Shown: positions 34,579 through 42,695 of the stretch, in pieces
Numbering within the stretch: position 1 is the first letter of the stretch
How the letters are laid out: each line of letters opens with the position of its first letter
Assembly (NCBI GenBank): GCA_963775445.1
Contig: CAVZIT010000006.1
Coordinates: 310,001-374,000 of the forward strand
DNA: 64,000 nucleotides
Source of the DNA: Dokdonella_A sp963775445
GTDB lineage: Bacteria; Pseudomonadota; Gammaproteobacteria; Xanthomonadales; Rhodanobacteraceae
Direction: 5' to 3'
Notes under the pieces: generated by a model
What the model saw: only the letters and a program-made list of their open reading frames with translations
What the model was told of the DNA's origin: nothing
Database searches by the model: none
Position numbers and translations under genes: made by a program

Positions 34579-35754
34579 TCAATCTGCGCGCGCCGTCAGC
34601 GCCGCGACTGCCGGCAGGGTCTTTCCCTCGAGGAATTCGAGGAACGCACCGCCACCGGTCGAGATGTAACCGATGTCGTCGGCGATGCCGTATTTCTCGA
34701 TCGCGGCCAGCGTGTCGCCGCCTCCGGCAATCGAGAACGCATCCGATTTTGCAATCGCGCGCGCGAGCGTTTCGGTTCCCTTCGCGAAGCTGTCGAACTC
34801 GAACACACCGACCGGCCCGTTCCAGACGATGGTTCCGGCGTTCGCAATCATTTCGGCATAACGCGCCGCTGTCTGTGGCCCGATATCCAGGATCAGATCG
34901 TCAGCGCCGATCGCAGAAACCTGCTTGACCGTCGCCGGGGCATCGGCCTTGAAGGTTGGCGCCACCACGACATCGGTCGGCACCGGGATGGCCGCGCCGC
35001 GCGCGTCGGCATCGGCAAGGATGCGGCGCGCAATTTCGGCGAGATCCGGCTCGCACAGCGACTTGCCGATGCCGTGACCGCTTGCGGCAATGAACGTATT
35101 GGCAATGCCACCGCCGACGATCAATTGATCGACCTTCGCCACCAGATTTTCCAGCAACGCGAGTTTGGTCGAGACCTTGGAGCCGCCAACGATCGCGAGC
35201 AACGGCCGCGCCGGATCGTCCATCGCCGACGCGAGCGCATCGAGTTCGGCCATCAACAAGGGACCGCCGCAGGCCTGCGCGGCGAAGCGGATCACACCAT
35301 GGGTCGAGGCCTGCGCGCGGTGCGCGGTGCCGAACGCATCCATCACGAAAACATCGGCGAGTGCAGCGTATTTGCGCGCGAGTTGCGCATCATCACTCGA
35401 CTCGCCGACATTCATGCGGCAATTTTCGAGCAACACGAGTTGGCCTGCCGACAGCGCGACGCCATCCACCCAGTCCTTGACCAGCCGTACGTCCCGTCCG
35501 AGCAACTGGGACAATCGATGCGCGACAGGCGCCAGGGATTCGTGCGCGCTCCACACGCCTTCCTTCGGCCGTCCGAGGTGCGACATCACCATCACCGAGG
35601 CGCCCTTGTCGAGCGCAAGGCGCAAGGTCGGCAACGCCGCGACGATGCGCTGTTCCGAGGTGATGCGCCCATTGTCGATCGGCACGTTCAGATCCTCGCG
35701 AATCAGCACGCGCTTGCCGGCGATGTCGAGATCTGACAGACGCGTTATCGGCAT
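34579..35754 (-). CDS. pgk: Phosphoglycerate kinase
   Basis: A reversible cytosolic enzyme joining 1,3-bisphosphoglycerate and ADP to 3-phosphoglycerate and ATP. The 391-residue monomer has the N-domain motifs RVLIREDLNVPIDNG and SHLGRPKEG, the hinge region VDQLIVGGGIANTF, the nucleotide site VWNGPVGVFEFDSFAKGT and GGGDTLAAI. ATG 35754 is preferred to the open frame nine codons upstream. The pgk-pyk-aldolase order on the minus strand makes a partial glycolytic cluster; gapA is not in the window. Confidence 0.96.
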   Translation of the reverse strand: MPITRLSDLDIAGKRVLIREDLNVPIDNGRITSEQRIVAALPTLRLALDKGASVMVMSHLGRPKEGVWSAHESLAPVAHRLSQLLGRDVRLVKDWVDGVALSAGQLVLLENCRMNVGESSDDAQLARKYAALADVFVMDAFGTAHRAQASTHGVIRFAAQACGGPLLMAELDALASAMDDPARPLLAIVGGSKVSTKLALLENLVAKVDQLIVGGGIANTFIAASGHGIGKSLCEPDLAEIARRILADADARGAAIPVPTDVVVAPTFKADAPATVKQVSAIGADDLILDIGPQTAARYAEMIANAGTIVWNGPVGVFEFDSFAKGTETLARAIAKSDAFSIAGGGDTLAAIEKYGIADDIGYISTGGGAFLEFLEGKTLPAVAALTARAD

Positions 35755-35949
35755 GACGGAAATCCTGCGGCGCGAATGCAAGCTGCATTAGAGCCGCGCC
35801 TTCGGCGCTTTGCAAACACGAGGGAATCGCCTCTCCATGGAGTTTGATTTTCAGCGCAGGGGCGAGACGAGCGCCACGGATCAGCCCGATGGTTGAAGCG
35901 TTCAGGCATTGGCCGCACGATAAAGCAATACATGCATCCGGAGCATCCT

Positions 35950-36846
35950 GTGCCACGCATTGCCCTGATCACCGCAAAAGCCGCCCGTTCGCTCGACGAC
36001 GATCTCGCGCCACTGGTTGGCGCGCTCCGGGCATGCGGCACCGACGTTTCGATCGTGGATTGGGACGATGACGCCATCGACTGGAGCGCCTTCGACTGCG
36101 CCGTGCTGCGCTCGACCTGGGACTATGCCGAACGCGCCGACGAGTTCCTTGGCTGGTGCGTTCGCGCAGCGGAAGCGACCCGCCTCATCAATCCGCTCGC
36201 CGTGGTGCGCTGGAATATCGACAAGCGTTACCTGGCGGATCTCGAAAAGGCCGGTGTGGGCATCGTGCCGACCGAATTCGTCGATGCGCAAGTTGATGCA
36301 ACCGCCGCACTGGAGCGCATCAAGACCCAAGCGAGCGACGGCGAATTCGTGATCAAGCCCGCGATCGGCGCCGGTTCGCGCGAAACCGCGCGCTACGCGC
36401 AAGACGAGGCCCGCCCAGCGATGGCCCATGCCAGGCGCCTGCTGGCGCAACGGCGGTCGATTCTGGTGCAACCTTACTTGCGCAGCATCGATCTCGAGGG
36501 CGAAACCGCGCTGATCTATTTCGACGGCACTTTCAGCCATGCAATCCGCAAGGGGCCATTGCTGAAATCCGGCGCGGCGCCCACCCACGAACTGTTCGCA
36601 CGAGAGACGATCGAGCCACGCACCCCCGGGACAGACGAATTCGCGCTCGGCGAGGCGGCGCTGGCTGCATTGCCGTTCGATCGGGCGCCAGTGTATGCAC
36701 GCGTCGATCTGGTGCGCGATGCGCAGCGCATACCACGCGTCCTCGAAGTCGAACTCATCGAACCTTCGCTGTTCTTCAACTTCGCCGAACGCTCGGCGCA
36801 ACGTTTCGCTGCATGCATCCTCGATCATTCGGGTGTGCGGTCGTGA
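35950..36846 (+). CDS. ATP-grasp domain protein, carboxylate-amine ligase-like
   Basis: A protein of about 298 residues with an N-terminal region PRIALITAKAARSLDDDL, the family-typical CAVLRSTWDYAERADEFL, the nucleotide-binding block DGEFVIKPAIGAGSRETARY, ILVQPYLRSIDLEGETALIYFDG and the metal-binding VLEVELIEPSLFF. It is like glutathione-synthetase/RimK-type ATP-grasp enzymes that join a carboxylate to an amine or thiol, but the substrates are unknown. GTG 35950 has GGAG six bases upstream and fits the family's start; ATG 35932 would add six residues. It is divergent from pgk. Confidence 0.85.
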   Translation: MPRIALITAKAARSLDDDLAPLVGALRACGTDVSIVDWDDDAIDWSAFDCAVLRSTWDYAERADEFLGWCVRAAEATRLINPLAVVRWNIDKRYLADLEKAGVGIVPTEFVDAQVDATAALERIKTQASDGEFVIKPAIGAGSRETARYAQDEARPAMAHARRLLAQRRSILVQPYLRSIDLEGETALIYFDGTFSHAIRKGPLLKSGAAPTHELFARETIEPRTPGTDEFALGEAALAALPFDRAPVYARVDLVRDAQRIPRVLEVELIEPSLFFNFAERSAQRFAACILDHSGVRS

Positions 36847-36972
36847 ATGTCGGGCAATCCGAAACGCGCTCGCAGGCAAAGCGAGCCCCGTCGCTGCTCA
36901 AACAATACGCAAAGTGACCCATCCACCCGGACATTGAGGCGCCACGCAGCGGCGTCACGAGTTGCATCGTGT

Positions 36973-37007
36973 TTGTCCACAGACCTGTCCACCGTTTCTG
37001 TGGATAA
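36973..37007 (+). promoter_or_regulatory. Cluster of DnaA-box-like sites
   Basis: TGTGGATAA at 36999-37007 is a perfect DnaA box (TTATCCACA) on the minus strand. TTGTCCACA at 36973-36981 differs at one position on the plus strand, and CTGTCCACC at 36985-36993 matches 6 of 9. All lie in the 278-bp gap before etfB, upstream of a TAGAAT -10-like box at 37063-37068. They could bind DnaA to regulate etfBA or to titrate DnaA. There is no AT-rich unwinding region or dnaA/dnaN gene, so this is not an origin. Confidence 0.55.
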
Positions 37008-37124
37008 CCTCTCCGCGCCGGGCGGCGGAACCTTCCCGCATCGGCCCGCGGCAGCTTGCTGATAGAATCGGTGCCCGGTCGCGGGCATGCCACATGGCCC
37101 ATTCGTTCCAGGAACATCGCATCG

Positions 37125-37871
37125 ATGAAGATACTTGTCGGGTACAAGCGCGTCGTCGACTACAACGTGCGCGTGCAGGTCAAACCGGACGGTTCGGGCG
37201 TGGTCACCGATGGCGTCAAGCTGTCAGCCAATCCGTTCGACGACATCGCGCTCGAAGAGGCGCTGCGCCTGCGTGAAAAGGGCGTCGCCGACGATGTCGT
37301 GGTCGTGACGATCGGGCCCGCCAATGCGCAGGCGCACATCCGCAACGGCCTTGCGATGGGTGCGAACCGCGCGATCCACGTGGTTACCGACGCGGCCGTC
37401 CAGCCGCTGTCCGCGGCGCGCATCCTGCTCAAGCTGATCGAGAAGGAACAACCTGGCATCGTGCTGCTCGGCAAGCAGGCGATCGACGATGATTGCAACC
37501 AGACCGGACAGATGCTTGCGGCTTTGTGGGATCGTCCGCAGGCGACGTTTGCCTCGGCCGTCGAGATCGACGGCAGGGTCGCACGGGTCACGCGCGAAGT
37601 CGATGCGGGCCTCGAAACCATAGAGGTCGACCTGCCGGCCGTCGTCACGACCGATCTTCGCCTGAACGAACCGCGATTCATCAAGCTTCCCGACATCATG
37701 AAAGCCAAGTCCAAGCCGATCGAGACGATCGAGCTTGCGTCGCTCGACATCGAAGCGACCGAACACATGAAGACCACCCGCTACGCGCCGCCGTCAAAGC
37801 GCAGCAAGGGCGTCATGGTCAAGGATGTCGCGGAGCTCGTATCGGCGATGAAATCCAAGGGACTGTTGTAG
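37125..37871 (+). CDS. etfB: Electron transfer flavoprotein beta subunit
   Basis: The AMP-binding subunit of the ETF heterodimer, which takes electrons from acyl-CoA and other dehydrogenases to ETF:quinone oxidoreductase. The 248-residue product starts MKILVGYKRVVDYNVRVQ and contains NPFDDIALEEALRLRE, VLLGKQAIDDDCNQTGQ and the recognition-loop region LPAVVTTDLRLNEPRFIKLPDIMKAK. The frame is open upstream but ATG 37125 matches the family start. etfA follows after 79 bases. FadE in this window is a plausible electron donor. Confidence 0.97.
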   Translation: MKILVGYKRVVDYNVRVQVKPDGSGVVTDGVKLSANPFDDIALEEALRLREKGVADDVVVVTIGPANAQAHIRNGLAMGANRAIHVVTDAAVQPLSAARILLKLIEKEQPGIVLLGKQAIDDDCNQTGQMLAALWDRPQATFASAVEIDGRVARVTREVDAGLETIEVDLPAVVTTDLRLNEPRFIKLPDIMKAKSKPIETIELASLDIEATEHMKTTRYAPPSKRSKGVMVKDVAELVSAMKSKGLL

Positions 37872-37950
37872 TGACGTCTGGCTTTGCCGGCGCCTGAGAC
37901 GCTAACCCGGAATGCTTGATGTCGCATCGAAATCATTGGAGATCTGATCG

Positions 37951-38901
37951 ATGAGCAGGATCCTGATCGTCGCCGAGCATCTGGACGGCAAGCTCAATGC
38001 GAGCACCGCGAAGTGCGTTTCGTGCGCGAGTGAAATCAAACCCGAAGCGATTGACGTTCTGCTGCTGGCCGCGGATGCAGTCGCGGTCGCGGCGCAGGCG
38101 GCGAAGATCGGCGGCATCACCCGCGTGCTGACGGTCGAGCGCGCGGAAAATGCGCATGCGCTCGCGGCCATCGATGCGCCGCAAGTGGCCGCGGCGGCAA
38201 AGAACGGTTACTCGCACGTGCTCGGACCCTCGACGACATTCGGCAAGGACCTGATGCCGCGCGTGGCAGCCCTGCTCGGTGTCGGACAGGTCTCCGACAT
38301 CATGGCGGTCGAAGGCGCGCATTCGTTCAAGCGCCCGATATACGCCGGCAACGCCATTGTGACCGTCGAGGCGCCGGCGGACGAGTTGCTGGTCGCAACC
38401 GTGCGCACGGCCTCGTATGCAGCGGCTCCCGATCGCAGCGAAGTCGCACCGATCGAAAAGCTCGACCTCGACGTGGCATTGCCGTCGCACACGCGCTTCG
38501 TCGAGCTCAAGCAAGGCAAGAGCGACCGCCCGGACCTGCAAAGCGCCGCGCGCGTGGTGTCCGGTGGTCGAGCACTCGGTTCGTCCGACAACTTCAAGAT
38601 CATCTACGACCTTGCCGACAAGCTCGGCGCTGCCGTCGGCGCGTCACGCGCCGCGGTCGATGCAGGCTACGTCCCGAACGAGTTGCAGGTCGGGCAGACC
38701 GGAAAAATCATCGCGCCCGAGCTATACATGGCGATCGGTATCTCGGGCGCGATCCAGCACCTGACCGGCATCAAGGACGCCGGTACGATCGTCGCGATCA
38801 ACAAGGATGCCGACGCACCGATTTTCGAAGTAGCCGATTTCGGATTGGTCGGCGATCTGTTCAAGATCGTGCCGGAACTCGAGCAGACGATCGGCGGTTA
38901 G
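37951..38901 (+). CDS. etfA: Electron transfer flavoprotein alpha subunit
   Basis: The FAD-carrying subunit of ETF. The 316-residue product starts SRILIVAEHLDGKLNAST. Its FAD-binding C-terminal domain has ARVVSGGRALGSSDNF, VGASRAAVDAGYVPNELQVGQTG, ELYMAIGISGAIQHLTGIKDAGTIVAINKD and GDLFKIVPEL, all complete. TTGGAG precedes the ATG at 9 bases. It is co-transcribed with etfB and converges with the MOSC gene. Confidence 0.97.
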   Translation: MSRILIVAEHLDGKLNASTAKCVSCASEIKPEAIDVLLLAADAVAVAAQAAKIGGITRVLTVERAENAHALAAIDAPQVAAAAKNGYSHVLGPSTTFGKDLMPRVAALLGVGQVSDIMAVEGAHSFKRPIYAGNAIVTVEAPADELLVATVRTASYAAAPDRSEVAPIEKLDLDVALPSHTRFVELKQGKSDRPDLQSAARVVSGGRALGSSDNFKIIYDLADKLGAAVGASRAAVDAGYVPNELQVGQTGKIIAPELYMAIGISGAIQHLTGIKDAGTIVAINKDADAPIFEVADFGLVGDLFKIVPELEQTIGG

Positions 38902-38939
38902 CAGGCCGTTGAAAGGTTCTCGCGCAGCGACTCAACGTT

Positions 38940-39746
38940 TCAAGCCAGCACCTCGACCGAATCGCCGATCTTCAGTTCTCCACTGCCACGCGGTATCAGG
39001 TTCTCGCCGAAGCTGATGCCCTTCTCCCCGCGCCGGTAAGTCTTGAGCGTCCGCAACGGTTCGCCGTCCGCGTCGAACATTCCGCGCTCGAAATCGACCG
39101 TGGTCAACACGCAGCGCATACATGGTTTGACCACGTCGAAGACGGTACCGCCGATGCGGATCTGCTTCCAGTCGTCCTCCGCGTGCGGCTCGGTGCCGGA
39201 GATCACGAGGTTCGGTCGAAACCGCAGCATCGAAACCGGTTGCGCGAGTTTGTCGTTCAACTGATCGAGGGCCGCTTGCGATATGGCAAGCAACGGAAAA
39301 CCGTCGGCAAAGCTCACCTGGTCGCCTTCCCGTGCGTAAGTCCGGTCCACGCCACGACTGGAACCGTCGTCCATGTACACCAGCCGGCATGCGAGATCGA
39401 GGAAGCGGCTGATCCACGCGTCGGCTTCCGCGTCGGCAGGCAACGCGTCGACCGTATCTTTCCACACCGTCACCGCAATCCGTGACCGATTTGGCATCGG
39501 CAGGTTCAGATGCAGCGGTGGAGCGCCGGGCGCGGCCAGTTGCAGTGCATCGTTCCCGGCCGGCACTGCGCGAATCAAGGTCAAGCGCGGTAGCGTGCGC
39601 GCGGTCAGGAACCTGGCGTTGTCATCGACGACCATCCAGCGCCGGTCATGCTCGAGGCCGCGCGGTTCGACGCGAGCATGTTCAAGGGCGAGCGGCGCAC
39701 CGGACTTGAGCGGATAAATGTGCAGGTTGGCGAGCTTTGGCGGCAT
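38940..39746 (-). CDS. MOSC domain protein (YcbX-like)
   Basis: A 268-residue protein with the N-terminal beta-barrel MOSC_N part (LHIYPLKSGAPLALEHARVEPRGLEHDRRWMVVDD) and the C-terminal MOSC part (RFRPNLVISGTEPHAEDDWKQIRIGG and VKPCMRCVLTTVD). The cysteine in KPCMRC is the likely molybdenum-cofactor ligand. YcbX relatives reduce N-hydroxylated compounds with electrons from a flavoprotein. ATG 39746 fits the family start (MPPKLANLHIYPLKSG). Confidence 0.92.
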   Translation of the reverse strand: MPPKLANLHIYPLKSGAPLALEHARVEPRGLEHDRRWMVVDDNARFLTARTLPRLTLIRAVPAGNDALQLAAPGAPPLHLNLPMPNRSRIAVTVWKDTVDALPADAEADAWISRFLDLACRLVYMDDGSSRGVDRTYAREGDQVSFADGFPLLAISQAALDQLNDKLAQPVSMLRFRPNLVISGTEPHAEDDWKQIRIGGTVFDVVKPCMRCVLTTVDFERGMFDADGEPLRTLKTYRRGEKGISFGENLIPRGSGELKIGDSVEVLA

Positions 39747-39840
39747 GCCCGCAGTAGACCGGGGCACTGCGCGCACGTCAACGTGTTTCCACCCGACACG
39801 TGGCAACGCGCGCGCTATTATCGGAACCGACGGAGGTTGC

Positions 39841-40773
39841 ATGGCATTGCATATCGAGACACCTTTCCTGCCCGTGGCGAGCGACATCGGCGCGGGGCGC
39901 GAGTTGTGGGCGAAGATGGAGTCGATGCAGCCGGCCGGTTCGTTCAAGCTGCGGGGAATCGGCGCGCTCTGCGAAGAAGAAGTGGCCCGCGGCGCGCGAC
40001 GCCTGGTCTCGTCAAGCGGCGGCAACGCGGGTTATGCGACGGCGTGGGCCGGTCGTGCACTCGGTGTGCCCGTTACCGTGGTCGTGTTCGAGACGACCGG
40101 CGCCGCGGTACGGAAAAAGCTCGCCGCAGTGGGCGCCGCTGTGCGCGTGCATGGGGCGGGTTGGGACGATGCGCATGCCGAGGCCGAACGCATCGCTGCT
40201 GAAACTGGCGGCACTCTGATCCATCCGTTCGATCATCCCACGCTGTGGCGCGGCCATGCGACGATGATCGAGGAGATGGCGCGCCAGGGTCCCAGACCTG
40301 ATGCCGTGGTCCTCGCGGTCGGAGGCGGCGGACTCATGCTCGGCGTTATCCAGGGTCTCAACGATGTCGGCTGGTCCGACGTACCCGTTGTCGCGGTCGA
40401 GACAAAAGGTGCTGCCTCTCTGGCCGCGGCGATCGTCGCAGGTCGTGCCGTGACGCTGGATCGAATTGACAGCATCGCATTGACGCTCGGTGCGCGCCGT
40501 GTTGCCGACGCGGCGCTTGCTGCGTGTCGCACACATTCGGTGCGCAGCGTGGTGGTGAGCGATCACGAGGCAATCGCCGCCTGCATTCGCTTTGCCGACG
40601 AGACGCGCGTGCTGGTCGAGCCGGCTTGCGGCGCTGCACTTGCGGGCATCTACGAAAATGCATCGGCCCTCGTACATGCACGGCGCATCGCGGTCATCGC
40701 ATGCGGCGGCATCGGCATCAGCCTGAAACAGTTGCGCGAATGGTCGGCGCGGTACGGCGTCGAAGCGGCGTGA
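39841..40773 (+). CDS. Serine/threonine ammonia-lyase-like PLP enzyme
   Basis: The 310-residue protein of fold type II has PLP-binding Lys36 in PAGSFKLRG, the substrate loop SSSGGNAGYA, the phosphate-binding LAVGGGGLMLGVIQG and the final IACGGIGIS. Similar enzymes deaminate L-serine or L-threonine to pyruvate or 2-oxobutanoate. The absence of a regulatory ACT domain points to a catabolic or serine-specific form over biosynthetic IlvA. Substrate preference is inferred. It diverges from the MOSC gene with a gap of 94 bases. Confidence 0.88.
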   Translation: MALHIETPFLPVASDIGAGRELWAKMESMQPAGSFKLRGIGALCEEEVARGARRLVSSSGGNAGYATAWAGRALGVPVTVVVFETTGAAVRKKLAAVGAAVRVHGAGWDDAHAEAERIAAETGGTLIHPFDHPTLWRGHATMIEEMARQGPRPDAVVLAVGGGGLMLGVIQGLNDVGWSDVPVVAVETKGAASLAAAIVAGRAVTLDRIDSIALTLGARRVADAALAACRTHSVRSVVVSDHEAIAACIRFADETRVLVEPACGAALAGIYENASALVHARRIAVIACGGIGISLKQLREWSARYGVEAA

Positions 40774-40870
40774 TCGGGACCTCTCGCGAGCAAACGGGCG
40801 CGACCATGCGTTCCCGATCTCCGAGGACGCATGTCCGGGAACACTCGGGAAGCACATCGGGAAGAAACGC

Positions 40871-42673
40871 ATGACGCGAACAACGCAACGCAGCATTCAG
40901 GTGTGGACAGAGACAGCGCTTCGTCGCTCGTTCCGAACCAGACCGGACGGCGATGCACGGCGCGGGCTTCGTTTGGGCGCGGCACGCATTGCATCGGCTT
41001 TCTCGCTGTGCGCCCTCTGCTGCGGCATGGCCAGCGCCGGCTCGATCACTTCTCTCGACAACGACTATTGGCAATGGCGCGCACGCGAACAACCGTTCTC
41101 GGGCGACGACATCCCGCGCATCGAACGTCCCACGGATTTCTCCGTCGACTGGAAACCCGCGACGATCGATAAGTACATCGCGGCTGTCGCCGCGTTCGAG
41201 ACCCGCTGGCGTGCGCTCGAACCCGCCGCCGACTCATCGATTCATGACCGGGTCGATTACCGGCTCGTCGGATCGGCAATAGCGCGCGCGCGCTGGGAAC
41301 TCTCGATCGAGCAGGGCTGGAAGCGCAACCCGATGTTCTATGTCGACCAGACGCTGGGTTCGGTTTATGCGTTGCTGCTGTCGCCGCCGCCTTTTTCTGC
41401 GACGCGACAACGCGAAATCATCGCGCGCATGCAGCGGATTCCGAAAACCCTGCAGTCGGCGGAACAGAACCTCACCGATCTGCGCCAGCCATTTGCCCAG
41501 CTCGCAGTCGATGCCCTGGACGGCATTCGTGCGAAAACGAAGCAGATGGAAACTGCGCTCGCTCCGCGGTTGGACTCGCGCAATGCCGCTGCGCTACGAG
41601 GCGCCACACCGGCGTCGCTCGCCGCCCTGGAACGCTATCGGGCGTGGCTGAAAGCAAAGATCCCGACATCCCGTCGCGACACCGCAATCGGCCGCGAGAA
41701 TTACCTCTATTTTCTGCGCAACGTCGCGTTGATGCCTTACACGCCGGAACAGCTTCTTGCGATGAGCCGTCAGGAATGGGCGCGTTCGGTGGCGTTCGAG
41801 ACGTTCCGGCAAGCACGGCTTGCGGGATCGCCTGCGCCACGAATGTTTGCGAGCGCTGCCGCGGAAATCGCGGCGGAACGGGCCGACGAGGAGCAGATCC
41901 GCCGCTTTCTCGTTGACCGCAAGATCCTCACGATCCCGCCGGATCTGCCGCATTATCGCAACCTTTTGATACCGGACTATGTGAAGGCATGGCAGGATCT
42001 CGGCGAGACCGACGACTTCACGGGTCCGTCACAACTCGGCCACGAGGGCATCAGCTATATCCCGGAGCCCGGCCCCGAACTCGGCTTTTTCAATCGGTCC
42101 CGCGCGCAGGATCCGCGTCCGATCATCGTGCATGAAGGCGTGCCGGGGCATTTCTTCCAACTCGGCCTCGGCTGGCGCAATCCGGACCCGATTCGGCGCC
42201 ACTATTACGACTCCGGCGCGAACGAAGGTATCGGTTTCTACGCCGAGGAGATGATGCTGCAGGCCGGCTTGTTCGATGACAGCGCGCACACGCAGGCAAC
42301 GATCTACAGTTTCATGCGCCTGCGCGCGCTGCGCGTCGAAGTGGATGTGAAGCTTGCGCTCGGCGAATTCACGCTCGCGCAAGCGGCGGACTACCTCGAA
42401 CGCACGGTGCCGATGGATCACGCATCGGCGATCGGGGAAGCCGCGCTGTTTGCGAGCACGCCCGGCCAGGGCATCTCCTACCAGATCGGCAAGATCCAGA
42501 TCATGGAGATGCTCGCCGACGCGCGTCGCACCCAGGGCCAGCGCTTTTCCATCCTCACGTTCAACGATTTCGTCTGGGACAACGGCAACGTGCCGCTGTC
42601 CCTGCAACGCTGGGAACTGCTGGACGATGCTTCCGACGTCCCAGTCGTCACGGCACCACCCCAATCTCCATGA
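40871..42673 (+). CDS. DUF885 family exported protein (putative metallopeptidase)
   Basis: The 600-residue product has a long basic N-terminus followed by a hydrophobic segment (IASAFSLCALCCGMASAG) that looks like a signal peptide. The DUF885 core contains IIVHEGVPGHFFQLGLGWRNPD, whose HEGVPGH is an HExxxGH-type motif typical of this family, and GANEGIGFYAEEMML further on. Members are thought to be zinc-dependent peptidases. It precedes the S9 peptidase gene by 22 bases, so both probably work together on peptides in the periplasm. Confidence 0.88.
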   Translation: MTRTTQRSIQVWTETALRRSFRTRPDGDARRGLRLGAARIASAFSLCALCCGMASAGSITSLDNDYWQWRAREQPFSGDDIPRIERPTDFSVDWKPATIDKYIAAVAAFETRWRALEPAADSSIHDRVDYRLVGSAIARARWELSIEQGWKRNPMFYVDQTLGSVYALLLSPPPFSATRQREIIARMQRIPKTLQSAEQNLTDLRQPFAQLAVDALDGIRAKTKQMETALAPRLDSRNAAALRGATPASLAALERYRAWLKAKIPTSRRDTAIGRENYLYFLRNVALMPYTPEQLLAMSRQEWARSVAFETFRQARLAGSPAPRMFASAAAEIAAERADEEQIRRFLVDRKILTIPPDLPHYRNLLIPDYVKAWQDLGETDDFTGPSQLGHEGISYIPEPGPELGFFNRSRAQDPRPIIVHEGVPGHFFQLGLGWRNPDPIRRHYYDSGANEGIGFYAEEMMLQAGLFDDSAHTQATIYSFMRLRALRVEVDVKLALGEFTLAQAADYLERTVPMDHASAIGEAALFASTPGQGISYQIGKIQIMEMLADARRTQGQRFSILTFNDFVWDNGNVPLSLQRWELLDDASDVPVVTAPPQSP

Positions 42674-42695
42674 CCCATCCCCGGAGTTTCCATCC

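Noticed and set aside
33411..34928. Open frame of 505 codons on the plus strand
   Set aside because: It lies opposite pyk and the end of pgk, both unmistakable genes, and its product is Arg/His-rich without motifs.
36847..37124. Replication origin because of the DnaA boxes
   Set aside because: No dnaA, dnaN or gidA genes nearby, no AT-rich unwinding element and only three sites.
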